This document shows, in pieces, positions 1 through 10,175 of a stretch of DNA of 64,000 bases. The DNA is taken from assembly GCF_963678635.1 (NCBI RefSeq), contig NC_087070.1, positions 5,554,539-5,618,538 on the forward strand, given 5' to 3'. Numbering within the stretch: position 1 is the stretch's first letter; each line of letters starts with the position of its first letter. The stretch is from Symsagittifera roscoffensis (lineage: Eukaryota > Xenacoelomorpha > Acoela > Convolutidae). Made by a program: the position numbers and the translations under genes. The notes beneath the pieces were generated by a model. The model saw only the letters and a list, made by a program, of their open reading frames with translations, did not search any database and was not told the origin of the DNA.

Positions 1-2
1 TA

Positions 3-2741
3 GCGGACCAAAGACTGCTCTCTTTCTGGCAATTAATAGGCGGAGAAAACAATGTTCAGGAAAATCGAGAACTGGTGGCCGATACTCAAGAAGTCAGAGA
101 AAATCTGGAAGACGAATTCAATCCAATATCGTCAAAACCGATCGCATCGACAGATCGAAAACTCAGTGAGGTGAACGTAATAGAAGTCGACCTAACAACC
201 ACAGAAGAGGCGGAGAGTGAGGAGGAAGTGTGCTCAATCCAACCGCCAAAGAATCTAGGAAAGTTAAGGCTGCAAAAGCAGCAACAAGTAGAGACTCTGG
301 ACAACCTCGCAAAACTGTTCGACAAAAACTTACTAGCAGAACTGACCACAGAAGACACGTGGATGGACCGCCTCAGGAGAGTGATAGAGAGAGGGGACAA
401 ACAAGGATTCGAACTGATGGGACCCTATACAAATCCGTTGTGGTCGCAGATGGCAGTTCAGGACGACTGCATCTTGGTGAATAATCGGCTAGCAGTACCA
501 GTTCAACTACGACAAGCTGTCCTGAAACGAATACATCGGGGACACCCAGGACAGGAAGCGATGTTGGGAGCAGCGCAATATCTGTGGTGGCCACACATGA
601 ATAAGGACATCGTGAATTTGGCAGAGGAGTGCCGTAGTTGTACCAGATATGGTAAGAATGTAAAATACCTTATTTCGAAAAAATCGTCAAAACCACTACC
701 ACTGCTCACGCAGCCGGGACAGGAGGTACAACTAGACTATGCGGGGCCTATAGAAAATCAAAAAGGAAAAAAAATCTATCTTTTAGTAGCTATTGATCGA
801 TTCTCAAAATTTCCATCTGTGAAGGTTACAAAATCCACAAGCGGAAAAAGCACAGTAAAATTCTTGAGATCATATATCGACACTCATGGAGTCCCTGAAT
901 CAATTCGTTCGGATCAATTTTCAGGCTTTAAGGGAAAAACTCTAAAAAAATTTTGTTCGGAACTCAATATCGAGCAAAAATTCTGTCCGGTGGGGGATCA
1001 CAGAGGTTGTGGGTTGGTTGAACGTACAATTCAAACAATAAAGAGAAGACTGGGAGTGATGATGCTCGATGAAAATAATAAATCAATCAAATTATGTCTC
1101 AGTATTATAATGCGAGATTTACGATGGAACAAGCAGAAAACAATTCAAGTATCCCCGTTCCAAGCACATTTCGGCAGACTACCAAAAACAGAATTTAAAA
1201 TTGTGAGGGATAGGTTTTTAAATAATTCTGATTCTTTAGACAAACAACACTTGGAACGCTCAGCACTGACTGCGTCTCAAATGAAAAGGAGGATTGACCA
1301 GTCAAGAGAGAATCTCAAGATAGTGCGCAAGGGACAACTTAGCAGGGATACAAGCCCACTGCACAAGCAGCAGCTAACATCGGACAGAGACAAAGAAAGA
1401 GCCAAAGCTCTAAAGGAATTGTTGGAGGCAAACGCCCGTTGGAACTACGAAAGAAGGGACGCAGCTAAAAATGACATCAGGAAATTAGTGGACGAGACAG
1501 GTCAACTCAATCCCGACCTTAGAAAAGAAATGATTTACTCTTGGGAAAAAGGATTTGTGGAAGATAAAGTAGAAAACCAATGCAAGTCACCACCCAAGAC
1601 AATACTTAGAAAGGACCCCCTCAGGAAAAGCGGACAAGCCCTAACCAGACCACTAAAGGGGAAAATAGCTTCAGAAACGGAATCAAAAATTAAGACATCG
1701 GCCGGTTCGATCTATAGAAAATCGGACATAGCTCAATCAAAAACCGTACTTACACAAGAAAAACAGAGAAGCACAAGTAAAAGTCCATCGTCGGAACCTA
1801 CAAAAAAGTTCAAACGAGTCAGTTCTCCAGAACTACTAGAGGAGTTGGAATCGGAGGACGAACTCCAAGGAGAAATGGAAATCGCAAATGAAATGGACCC
1901 AATAGAGCGCTTTCAGAAGAGCCAAACAATCGTCACTTCTAAGGACACGGAAGCCGGGGGAGGATTGAATCTTGCTATAAAAAGAGCAAAACCAAACTTG
2001 GCGGGACCAAAATCATCAGAGGAAATATTCACGAACAAGCCGGAAAAAAGCGGAAAAGAGAAGAAAGGCCGAAGCAAACAACAACAGGGGACAAACACAA
2101 ACCAAACTGCGACTGCAGTCAACTCGGAACAAGAGCAAGCAATATCTAAGCCGGATTCGGTCACAGTAGATACAAAAATCCAGTCGAGTTCCACGCCGAA
2201 AACCAAACAGCGTTCGAAACTGAAGGGCATTGACGCGCACACCCCTCTTGAAGATATAGTAGAGACTTTTCACAATAGAAATTTGGCACCATCTGACTGG
2301 GAAAAGTACGCGGACCAATTGTTAAAAAGAGGAGTGCAGCGAGTTGCGGATGAACTTAGAGAAAATCCTCAAAAAGGCTCAGAATTGGATACGAATTTCG
2401 AACCACCACAAGGATTCTCGGACGAATCAAGTGCGGAAGAGTCAGGTGTTCGAAGGAGTTCAAGACAAACAAAAAATAAAGAACCCAAACGTTTCGGAGA
2501 TCCGATAAAACATTCAATCAAAGAAATATCCGAAAATCTTACAGGCAGAAGTCTTTTGAAGGAGGCACTTAAAGAATACAGAAACCAGCTGAGAGAGTTC
2601 AAAGATCGGGAAGACAGACCTTTGGAATCAAAAGTGCGGCGACTCGAAAGACATTTATTTATGCGAAAATTCGGATATGCCACTTTAGATGAAGGAGTAG
2701 ATTGGAACCCGAGTTGGGAAATTGAGCTAGAGGAAAACTGA
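3..2741 (+). CDS. Ty3/gypsy pol C-terminal part: integrase with long C-terminal extension (5'-partial)
   Basis: The frame is open from the window edge, so the real start lies upstream; GTG at 75 is only the first start-like codon. Residues are counted from base 75. A zinc-binding HHCC domain is visible at H154, H157, C186 and C189, followed by an integrase core with D221 (LDYAGP), D280 (RSDQ) and E316 (GLVERT). The D-E spacing is exactly 35, as expected of an active D,D(35)E integrase that inserts the element cDNA into chromosomes. After about residue 390 come some 500 residues rich in K, E, S and Q, ending in RRSSRQTKNKEPKRFG, a basic motif common near gypsy integrase C-termini. I see no chromodomain. 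The residues before 75 probably belong to the RNase H-integrase linker. No stop or frameshift interrupts the visible part, so the copy may be young. Family and catalytic residues are clear; the role of the extension is unknown. Confidence 0.9.
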   Translation, partial: ADQRLLSFWQLIGGENNVQENRELVADTQEVRENLEDEFNPISSKPIASTDRKLSEVNVIEVDLTTTEEAESEEEVCSIQPPKNLGKLRLQKQQQVETLDNLAKLFDKNLLAELTTEDTWMDRLRRVIERGDKQGFELMGPYTNPLWSQMAVQDDCILVNNRLAVPVQLRQAVLKRIHRGHPGQEAMLGAAQYLWWPHMNKDIVNLAEECRSCTRYGKNVKYLISKKSSKPLPLLTQPGQEVQLDYAGPIENQKGKKIYLLVAIDRFSKFPSVKVTKSTSGKSTVKFLRSYIDTHGVPESIRSDQFSGFKGKTLKKFCSELNIEQKFCPVGDHRGCGLVERTIQTIKRRLGVMMLDENNKSIKLCLSIIMRDLRWNKQKTIQVSPFQAHFGRLPKTEFKIVRDRFLNNSDSLDKQHLERSALTASQMKRRIDQSRENLKIVRKGQLSRDTSPLHKQQLTSDRDKERAKALKELLEANARWNYERRDAAKNDIRKLVDETGQLNPDLRKEMIYSWEKGFVEDKVENQCKSPPKTILRKDPLRKSGQALTRPLKGKIASETESKIKTSAGSIYRKSDIAQSKTVLTQEKQRSTSKSPSSEPTKKFKRVSSPELLEELESEDELQGEMEIANEMDPIERFQKSQTIVTSKDTEAGGGLNLAIKRAKPNLAGPKSSEEIFTNKPEKSGKEKKGRSKQQQGTNTNQTATAVNSEQEQAISKPDSVTVDTKIQSSSTPKTKQRSKLKGIDAHTPLEDIVETFHNRNLAPSDWEKYADQLLKRGVQRVADELRENPQKGSELDTNFEPPQGFSDESSAEESGVRRSSRQTKNKEPKRFGDPIKHSIKEISENLTGRSLLKEALKEYRNQLREFKDREDRPLESKVRRLERHLFMRKFGYATLDEGVDWNPSWEIELEEN

Positions 2742-2856
2742 AATCTACATAGTCCAAAAACTGTCATTCATCTTAAGAACTTTCTTCCGAACTGAGTAAA
2801 TTAAAACTCTTTTAAATAAATTATCCTACTGATGTTGTATAATTTATTTCTTTCAC

Positions 2857-2865
2857 CGAGGGGGG
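2857..2865 (+). other. Polypurine tract of the gypsy element
   Basis: CGAGGGGGG sits immediately before the proposed LTR start, 115 bases after the pol stop codon. This is the expected position and composition for the plus-strand primer of reverse transcription. Confidence 0.65.
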
Positions 2866-3126
2866 TGTGTCATACCGCTACTGCAGTAGCAGTACTCACT
2901 ATACGGTTGTACAGCTAACCTCTGGTGTTAGATCATTATTTTATGGTACGCTCAAGGTCATACATAAGTGATGACACTGAGACTAAGTGAGAGATCAGAG
3001 TACTTAACAACGATCTATCTCTCAGTACATAAGAAAACAAAGAAAAGAGAAAATCTAAATTCAATCTTCTAAATAAAGTATTGAATTCCAACTTGTTTTC
3101 AATTTGATATCGCAACGCATATCACA
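2866..3126 (+). repeat. 3' LTR of the gypsy element
   Basis: The segment begins TGTGTCAT right after the polypurine tract and ends ATATCACA, so the ends form the short inverted repeat TGTG...CACA. Its length is 261 bp. An AATAAA signal lies at about 3072 near the end, which suits the R region of a 3' LTR. The 5' LTR is outside the window, so the boundary could not be checked against a second copy; starting at 2868 (TGTC) is a possible alternative. Confidence 0.6.
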
Positions 3127-3766
3127 ATACTAAATAAAAGCAACAAAAATTCCGACAAATTAAGCATAGCGAGAACTGTTTGAAAATACACAAAATTCGT
3201 ACCGAAACAGTCGTTTGCCTCTAAAATATGTAACTTTTGCTACAGTTTGAGTTTTTTGATCCCAAATTTTGCAGAAAAGGTATCTGGCTATACCAACAAG
3301 AAACTGAACGGTTATAACAATCGATATTATTGAAAACTATTTTCAAGACATTAGTAATAGGAAAAATATATATTCAGTAGTTAAACTGAGGTCTGAAAAA
3401 ACCTTCTTTAATGTTTCCCGAAAACTGTTTTCTTTTCAAGATTTTTTCTTGCTTAAGGAAAACCGAAAACAACAGTTTTTCAATCTCTTTGTGAGACGCC
3501 TTAAATCATGAAATTTATTAGTCCAATGGCGAGCCCTCTCAAGTTATGTTTTTGTAAAAAAAAACAAGTGACCTCCTTTCTAAGTTTGATTATGTAGTGA
3601 CTTCACTTGGAAACAATTAATTAAGCTGTGAAAACATTAAGCTCCACCCTGAAAAATGAGAGTGTCTTAAAATTTAGTTTACATCATTGGCAAATTTTCC
3701 CATCAAAAATAACCATCAGTTTCTTATTAGTTTTCCTAGCGTGTATTAAACAGCTTCTCAAACACC
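3127..3766. other. AT-rich spacer, no recognisable feature
   Basis: No convincing coding frame or repeat was recognised. Its last bases, ACACCGTTG at 3763-3770, recur about 20 bp further on, at the left edge of the duplicated MULE segment. This is a possible microhomology at the junction. Confidence 0.4.
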
Positions 3767-4340
3767 GTTGTTGTCTGTTATTTAACACCGTTGTTTATTT
3801 CCCACTGATACGAGATGTTTTAGAAATACTTTTTTTGCACTCATCTTCCTAAGGCTAGCTTAAGGCTTCGGCCATCGTGATAGAGCAAATAAAATTAGGG
3901 GAGGTCAGTTTTCAAGCGACTTCAATTTGGTTTTTTCCAATAGCTTTTTGATTGTGGAAAGAGTAGCTTAACTTTTTTTTCGAGCGCATCCTTATGCGGC
4001 TTAACTTTTTTCTTCAGCAAGTTTTTGCCAATTCCTTTTGATATTATCGCTATGTTTTTATGGTTCTATTCTTAGCTTTAAATTGGATTTCTAAGTGTCA
4101 AAGTTTTTTTTTTTTTAAAAGTACTACAACGATATGAGTTTTATTTTTTCTTCGTCTAAATATTTTTTTTTCAACTCTTTCTTAAGTTTGTATCGAAGTT
4201 AATATCTAATTTTATCTAATTTGTGTCTGTGCGTTAATTGCATTGACATTAATGGCTCGTGATTGCCAGCGCTTCACTTGATTTTGTTTCGGCTTCATAG
4301 ATATGTACTTTTTCCATCAGCTTATCTTTGCTTGGTTACA

Positions 4341-4450
4341 TGACAAAAGATCCCTTACCTTAAGATCCCAAACGAGAAGATCCCAGTCAATAAGATACCA
4401 TTCCAAAAGATACCTCGTTCTAAAATCGCCCACGACATAAGATACCATAA
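4341..4450. repeat. MULE left terminal inverted repeat: ladder of about seven short boxes
   Basis: Boxes in order: AAAAGATCCC, TAAGATCCC, AGAAGATCCC, TAAGATACC, AAAAGATACC, AAAATCGCCC, ATAAGATACC, spaced about 15-17 bp apart. The divergent AAAATCGCCC box also occurs near the inner end of the right ladder. This identifies the two arrays as inverted repeats of each other. Confidence 0.75.
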
Positions 4451-4911
4451 TAAAATAACAAAGAACCTGAGAATTGAAAATAAAGCGGTTAATCGATCAA
4501 AGCAAAAACAAAGCGTCGGTTAAAATCAAAGAAACGGCAAAAATTTTGCTGCACAAATTTCGAACATGAATGACCTTGCTAATCACTTGGCCTTTAAAAT
4601 GAAACTCAAACTTCAAAACAGCTTAGACTATAATTGAACTTGAAAAGGATTTCCAATTAATCAAAACCAACTTTGCTAAAAATGGCCTGATTTTCCAGAC
4701 AATTCAAGTCGGTACAAAATTGAAATTGAGTTTTTGCAAAATTCTAAAGCTTTCAAATCATTTTCATTGCGAATCACTTGCCGTTCTATTTGATAAAAAA
4801 TATCAATTCTCAATTTTGATCAACTTTTTTTCGCTAGGCGCAATACTCAAAGGGCCGTCAGGCCCCTACCCCCAACCTAGCCTCCCGTCAATAAGAGCAA
4901 TTGCTCTGGGA

Positions 4912-6072
4912 TCAAATTTCTAGAGACCAGGGATCAAATTCATTCAGATCACGGTACTTCTTCCGGGATAAGTTGATAGTGCCGCTGGATGCCTTCAAAA
5001 TGTTGAACTTTTGATTGTAGGAATCCAGTTGAATTTTTTCGAGAAACGTATGTATTGAAGGATGGCTGCCTTGAAACAAAGCGGTTACACCTAGATGCCA
5101 CCCTTCAACTGCATTTGTGGTTCGGGCTAGACCACACACAGCATTTTGATAATGGTTCCAAAGAGAAATAGGAAAAAGTGTTTTTCGGCCAATCAAATCC
5201 CCTCTAATGTAAGTTTTTTGGAAATAAGCAGTGAGCTCGTCTAATTTTTCGAGATCGTTTTGTGAGATATCCAGTTTGGTTGCCACACTGCATATATCCT
5301 CAATGACTAGGTCGAACCCGATTTCCACTTTTGACTCCGGAACAAAACTAAGCGCAGGAATCATATTCAGCGCTAAAACTAGCTCGCTGTTTGATTCGTA
5401 CGTCTTTTTAAGGCCCAATTCGGATATTTTTCGCATAAAACTCTGACAGAGGTGAAAATAGCATCCCTTAATGTCAGTTTCGTAATGAGAGGTAAAAGCA
5501 CTCAGAGCCGCAATTTCAAAGTCGATCAAAATTCTTTCCGGGGTTACGTCACCGATAAGCGATTTGAGTGCGGTTAGGAATTTGTTATAGGTTGATAAGC
5601 GCTTATTGCTAAGCAGAGCGTAAACGCAAGGTGGATAAAACCCGCCAATCTGGATGTGTACAGTGTACAGCTGGTAAAACTGACTGGGGCAAATTTTGAA
5701 AGTACCGTCTACAAGCCAGGTTTTGTTGTACAATTTAAGTGCATTGAGGTTCTCAAGGTCGCCAAAAATTAATATGCGCTCCGTATCTTGTTTTCCGCTA
5801 TCAAAAAGACAAAATTGCTTAAAACGATCGGGTATTTCGAAATGACGGTCATATGTGGCAATAGTGTGCAGGGATGTCGTTTGTTTACTTCTGTTTAAAG
5901 TTCGCGTTAGCGCCGACCGGGAGGGCAAAGACAGTTGGGTTGCTTTTTCGTCCTGCACCAATTGCAAACTAGCTGCGATTATCTGACTGTTTACTGGATT
6001 TAATTGATTCCTAACTGTCTCCTTCATTTGTTGAAAGTTGCCGAGCTTCTGAGCGTCCTGCGTTGAGCTCAT
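4912..6072 (-). CDS. MULE-family DDE transposase, copy 1
   Basis: A 386-residue protein that would cut and rejoin element ends. Visible catalytic positions are D122 in WLVDGTF, D184 in ILIDFE and E323 in TNAVEGWH. A CYFH pair (C204, H207) lies between the second Asp and the Glu, as is usual for MULE transposases. The N-terminal DNA-binding FLYWCH module is encoded in a different frame just upstream and overlaps it by 62 bases. Functional protein therefore needs a frameshift, an intron or two polypeptides. The same arrangement occurs in copy 2. Copy 1 ends in a longer C-terminus (…NEFDPWSLEI) than copy 2. The frame is otherwise intact, which suggests recent activity or a recently fixed copy. 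Confidence 0.85.
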   Translation of the reverse strand: MSSTQDAQKLGNFQQMKETVRNQLNPVNSQIIAASLQLVQDEKATQLSLPSRSALTRTLNRSKQTTSLHTIATYDRHFEIPDRFKQFCLFDSGKQDTERILIFGDLENLNALKLYNKTWLVDGTFKICPSQFYQLYTVHIQIGGFYPPCVYALLSNKRLSTYNKFLTALKSLIGDVTPERILIDFEIAALSAFTSHYETDIKGCYFHLCQSFMRKISELGLKKTYESNSELVLALNMIPALSFVPESKVEIGFDLVIEDICSVATKLDISQNDLEKLDELTAYFQKTYIRGDLIGRKTLFPISLWNHYQNAVCGLARTTNAVEGWHLGVTALFQGSHPSIHTFLEKIQLDSYNQKFNILKASSGTINLSRKKYRDLNEFDPWSLEI

Positions 6073-6265
6073 GACTATGCTCGTTGCTCTGTGAGATTAT
6101 ATCGCTCCCAGAAGTGATTAAAGTTTTCGGGCATTTATACGATCTCCATTTGCTGCAGCGCCAGTGTGTCGTTGTCTTCGTATCGCGTTTCTTTTGAAAT
6201 TCATGGCCATCAAGAATAATCAAAGTTTGGCCTTTTTGTGAGGTTCCCCAAGTAAAAGAATTCAT
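6011..6265 (-). CDS. FLYWCH zinc-finger protein or transposase N-terminal domain, copy 1
   Basis: An 84-residue frame with the FLYWCH pattern: F23, W35-R-C37, C45, then H63-S-H65. FLYWCH fingers bind DNA and are commonly the N-terminal module of animal MULE transposases, here probably recognising the box ladder of the terminal repeats. The stop lies 62 bases inside the downstream transposase frame, so this is either the first half of a broken fusion or a separate small protein. The identical frame offset in both copies shows that it predates the duplication. Confidence 0.75.
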   Translation of the reverse strand: MNSFTWGTSQKGQTLIILDGHEFQKKRDTKTTTHWRCSKWRSYKCPKTLITSGSDIISQSNEHSHELNAGRSEARQLSTNEGDS

Positions 6266-6523
6266 TTTTGACTTATCAATGAGTTAAAGAGGGAGATAAT
6301 GAATGCAGAGTGTATACATTTTCAATTAAGTTGTTCTAATTCAATGCCATATTAACACTAAATTAAACACATGTTGGCACTATGTTAATCCCAAAAATGA
6401 GTCCAGTTTAAATTTAGTTATCTTAAATTTGCATTGTTTTTCAATAGCGCGAACCTAATTGAGGTATCATTACTCTAGATTTATTTCTGTTTACACTTTG
6501 ATCATGATTTTTGTTCATAATTC

Positions 6524-6640
6524 ATGGGATCTTTTTAATTGGCATGAGATTTTATGGTATGGGCGATTTTTATACAAGGGATCTTTTGGTATGGTATCTT
6601 TTGTCATGGGAGCTTTTGGTATGGTATCTTTTGTCCTGAC
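6524..6640. repeat. MULE right terminal inverted repeat
   Basis: Read on the minus strand from the outer end the boxes are AAAAGATACC, AAAAGCTCCC, AAAAGATACC, AAAAGATCCC, AAAATCGCCC, ATAAAATCTC and AAAAGATCCC. They mirror the left array with about 15-16-bp spacing. The innermost box (ATGGGATCTTTTT) is retained in copy 2, whose similarity stops at 10649. Confidence 0.75.
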
Positions 6641-7551
6641 ACCCTTTGCTTGAAGTCGACTGCTTTGGTCACAAACGGGCATTTGTCCGTTGAAAAAATG
6701 TCACGCATTACAATCCAATGTATCCTTCAATTAAGGCGAAGTTCTCTTTTTGAATAGGTTTCGATCAAAAAACACTTCCTCTCAGTGGAAGATTTAGGGT
6801 GTAGGACACCGATATTTAGTTGAGCGAGATTAAAAGCTTTCTAAAAGCACCTTTATATTACCTTTGCAGAGGGTGTCAAAAAACTGGACTTTTTGATCAA
6901 AACTTTCCAAAAAGTGTCCGAAATTGTCGGTTTTGTCCTGTTTTTTTTTTAATTTACCTGTGGTACAAAAATTTTTCTCGATAATGATTTTTCTTGAGAG
7001 AACTCGGAAAATCGATGTGGTCAATCAAAAATTGGGTCGACAAAAATTTCTACGTGCGTAACTGCTGTGTTTATACGAGATGAAAATATAGGTTATAGGT
7101 TTTTTTTCAAGGCTTTATCACGGCTTTTTGGTTTTAAAATTATCCAATTGTTGAAGAAAACAATTGTGATTGATCCATTCGCATTGATTGTGTATGAGTA
7201 CGAGCTCTCACTTAAAATTTAGCACCAGTTCAACCACATCCTGGCCGATTTCGGCTGGAATAAAGTTCTCAAGTTAAAGTTCTACATTCGAAAGTCCAAG
7301 AGTCGAAAAACAGCTTCGCTCAACAAAATAATTCATTCTGAAATGAAGCGAAATAATATAAAGAAATTGATTAATTATCCGCAGACTGTCAGCAGCTTTG
7401 AAAGTCTCTGAGAAGCCAAGTCAACTAAAAAGTTAAAGATAATGTTGTTGATTTTGCAAAAACTGAAATGGCTCAACGTTTTCTTTTTCTGAATATGATT
7501 GCTGAAAATAATCTCGAAGGAACACATTTGTAAAGATGACCAGGTGAAACA
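6641..7551. other. Non-coding stretch with a dispersed old repeat
   Basis: I recognise no gene. Bases 7190-7360 (GAGCTCTCAC… through CAGCTTCGCTCAACAAA) resemble 54165-54310 in the same orientation, so this part belongs to a dispersed, diverged repeat family of unknown type. Confidence 0.45.
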
Positions 7552-7872
7552 TTATAAAAGTATTCGTTGTAATTTTTTTTCAGTCTGTGCGAAACTTTTT
7601 TGTTCGTTCATGCTTTTTTTGCATTGGTAGTTACAATTATCAAAAATTTTGCTGAAAAATAAAGCAACTTTACCAAGAAAGTGTGTTTCAAGTTAGTATT
7701 CAGAGTAAGCTATCTGTCAATTTTTGTCATAATTTTCCGCTATGTTATTTTTCAGAAGCTCCTTTTTTACTTTCTTCAATTTCTTATTTTTTCCCTTTGT
7801 TTCTGCTCAAACTAAATAAAACACTTCATTTGCGATATGTCAACGGATCAAAAACTTACAATAAAGGGAGTT
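7552..7872. repeat. 321-bp direct duplication flanking MULE copy 2, left
   Basis: Matches 10667-10987 at a constant offset of 3,115 bp. It ends GGGAGTT at the left junction of the second MULE-bearing segment; the right copy continues into unique sequence. The pair behaves like a very long target-site duplication. Confidence 0.85.
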
Positions 7873-8443
7873 GTTGTCTGTTATTTAACACCGTTGTTTA
7901 TTTCCCACTGATACGAGATGTTTTAGAAATACTTTTTTTGCACTCATCTTCCTAAGGCTAGCTTAAGGCTTCGGCCATCGTGATAGAGCAAATAAAATTA
8001 GGGGAGGTCAGTTTTCAAGCGACTTCAATTTGGTTTTTTCCAATAGCTTTTTGATTGTGGAAAGAGTAGCTTAACTTTTTTTTCGAGCGCATCCTTATGC
8101 GGCTTAACTTTTTTCTTCAGCAAGTTTTTGCCAATTCCTTTTGATATTATCGCTATGTTTTTATGGTTCTATTCTTAGCTTTAAATTGGATTTCTAAGTG
8201 TCAAAGTTTTTTTTTTTTTAAAAGTACTACAACGATATGAGTTTTATTTTTTCTTCGTCTAAATATTTTTTTTTCAACTCTTTCTTAAGTTTGTATCGAA
8301 GTTAATATCTAATTTTATCTAATTTGTGTCTGTGCGTTAATTGCATTGACATTAATGGCTCGTGATTGCCAGCGCTTCACTTGATTTTGTTTCGGCTTCA
8401 TAGATATGTACTTTTTCCATCAGCTTATCTTTGCTTGGTTACA

Positions 8444-8553
8444 TGACAAAAGATCCCTTACCTTAAGATCCCAAACGAGAAGATCCCAGTCAATAAGATA
8501 CCATTCCAAAAGATACCTCGTTCTAAAATCGCCCACGACATAAGATACCATAA
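8444..8553. repeat. MULE left terminal inverted repeat, copy 2
   Basis: The same seven-box AAAAGATMCC ladder as at 4341-4450. No matching right-hand array is present in this copy. Confidence 0.7.
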
Positions 8554-9041
8554 TAAAATAACAAAGAACCTGAGAATTGAAAATAAAGCGGTTAATCGAT
8601 CAAAGCAAAAACAAAGCGTCGGTTAAAATCAAAGAAACGGCAAAAATTTTGCTGCACAAATTTCGAACATGAATGACCTTGCTAATCACTTGGCCTTTAA
8701 AATGAAACTCAAACTTCAAAACAGCTTAGACTATAATTGAACTTGAAAAGGATTTCCAATTAATCAAAACCAACTTTGCTAAAAATGGCCTGATTTTCCA
8801 GACAATTCAAGTCGGTACAAAATTGAAATTGAGTTTTTGCAAAATTCTAAAGCTTTCAAATCATTTTCATTGCGAATCACTTGCCGTTCTATTTGATAAA
8901 AAATATCAATTCTCAATTTTGATCAACTTTTTTTCGCTAGGCGCAATACTCAAAGGGCCGTCAGGCCCCTACCCCCAACCTAGCCTCCCGTCAATAAGAG
9001 CAATTGCTCTGGGATCAAATTGCTAGAGACCAGGGATCAAA

Positions 9042-10175
9042 TTATTTCAGATCACGGTACTTCTTCCGGGATAAGTTGATAGTGCCGCTGGATGCCTTCA
9101 AAATGTTGAACTTTTGATTGTAGGAATCCAGTTGAATTTTTTCGAGAAACGTATGTATTGAAGGATGGCTGCCTTGAAACAAAGCGGTTACACCTAGATG
9201 CCACCCTTCAACTGCATTTGTGGTTCGGGCTAGACCACACACAGCATTTTGATAATGGTTCCAAAGAGAAATAGGAAAAAGTGTTTTTCGGCCAATCAAA
9301 TCCCCTCTAATGTAAGTTTTTTGGAAATAAGCAGTGAGCTCGTCTAATTTTTCGAGATCGTTTTGTGAGATATCCAGTTTGGTTGCCACACTGCATATTT
9401 CCTCAATGACTAGGTCGAACCCGATTTCCACTTTTGACTCCGGAACAAAACTAAGCGCAGGAATCATATTCAGCGCTAAAACTAGCTCGCTGTTTGATTC
9501 GTACGTCTTTTTAAGGCCCAATTCGGATATTTTTCGCATAAAACTCTGACAGAGGTGAAAATAGCATCCCTTAATGTCAGTTTCGTAATGAGAGGTAAAA
9601 GCACTCAGAGCCGCAATTTCAAAGTCGATCAAAATTTTTTCCGGGGTTACGTCACCGATAAGCGATTTGAGTGCGGTTAGGAATTTGTTATAGGTTGATA
9701 AGCGCTTATTGCTAAGCAGAGCGTAAACGCAAGGTGGATAAAACCCGCCAATCTGGATGTGTACAGTGTACAGCTGGTAAAACTGACTGGGGCAAATTTT
9801 GAAAGTACCGTCTACAAGCCAGGTTTTGTTGTACAATTTAAGTGCATTGAGGTTCTCAAGGTCGCCAAAAATTAATATGCGCTCCGTATCTTGTTTTCCG
9901 CTATCAAAAAGACAAAATTGCTTAAAACGATCGGGTATTTCGAAATGACGGTCATATGTGGCAATAGTGTGCAGGGATGTCGTTTGTTTACTTCTGTTTA
10001 AAGTTCGCGTTAGCGCCGACCGGGAGGGCAAAGACAGTTGGGTTGCTTTTTCGTCCTGCACCAATTGCAAACTAGCTGCGATTATCTGACTGTTTACTGG
10101 ATTTAATTGATTCCTAACTGTCTCCTTCATTTGTTGAAAGTTGCCGAGCTTCTGAGCGTCCTGCGTTGAGCTCAT
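9042..10175 (-). CDS. MULE-family DDE transposase, copy 2
   Basis: 377 residues, matching the transposase at 4912-6072. The catalytic positions D122, D184 and E323 are retained. Visible protein differences are R180K, D259E and the C-terminus: two base changes around 9044-9050 create a stop after KKYRDLK, so it is 9 residues shorter. The missing right terminal repeat means the segment probably cannot move itself, although it could still supply enzyme in trans. Confidence 0.83.
   Translation of the reverse strand: MSSTQDAQKLGNFQQMKETVRNQLNPVNSQIIAASLQLVQDEKATQLSLPSRSALTRTLNRSKQTTSLHTIATYDRHFEIPDRFKQFCLFDSGKQDTERILIFGDLENLNALKLYNKTWLVDGTFKICPSQFYQLYTVHIQIGGFYPPCVYALLSNKRLSTYNKFLTALKSLIGDVTPEKILIDFEIAALSAFTSHYETDIKGCYFHLCQSFMRKISELGLKKTYESNSELVLALNMIPALSFVPESKVEIGFDLVIEEICSVATKLDISQNDLEKLDELTAYFQKTYIRGDLIGRKTLFPISLWNHYQNAVCGLARTTNAVEGWHLGVTALFQGSHPSIHTFLEKIQLDSYNQKFNILKASSGTINLSRKKYRDLK

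Larger units (their letters stand above)
3767..6546. repeat. 2,780-bp duplicated segment, copy 1 (contains most of a MULE)
   Basis: Collinear with 7870-10649 at a constant offset of 4,103 bp, so there are no net indels. I noticed fewer than ten substitutions, for example near 4915-4943, 5300, 5532 and 6383. The shared block starts at GTTGTTGTCTG and includes about 570 bp outside the left terminal repeat of the transposon. It ends inside the right terminal repeat. The duplicated unit is therefore not the transposon itself. Confidence 0.9.
4341..6640 (-). mobile_element. MULE (Mutator-like) DNA transposon, copy 1, both terminal inverted repeats present
   Basis: Two minus-strand ORFs (FLYWCH zinc finger, then DDE transposase) lie between inverted arrays of short AAAAGATACC / AAAAGATCCC boxes. 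Total length is about 2.3 kb. I found no clean 9-bp target duplication next to the outermost boxes, so the exact ends are uncertain and the element might start or end a few boxes away. Confidence 0.75.

Noticed and set aside
86-2767. Minus-strand frames opposite the gypsy integrase
   Set aside because: Antisense to an intact integrase frame with recognisable catalytic residues.
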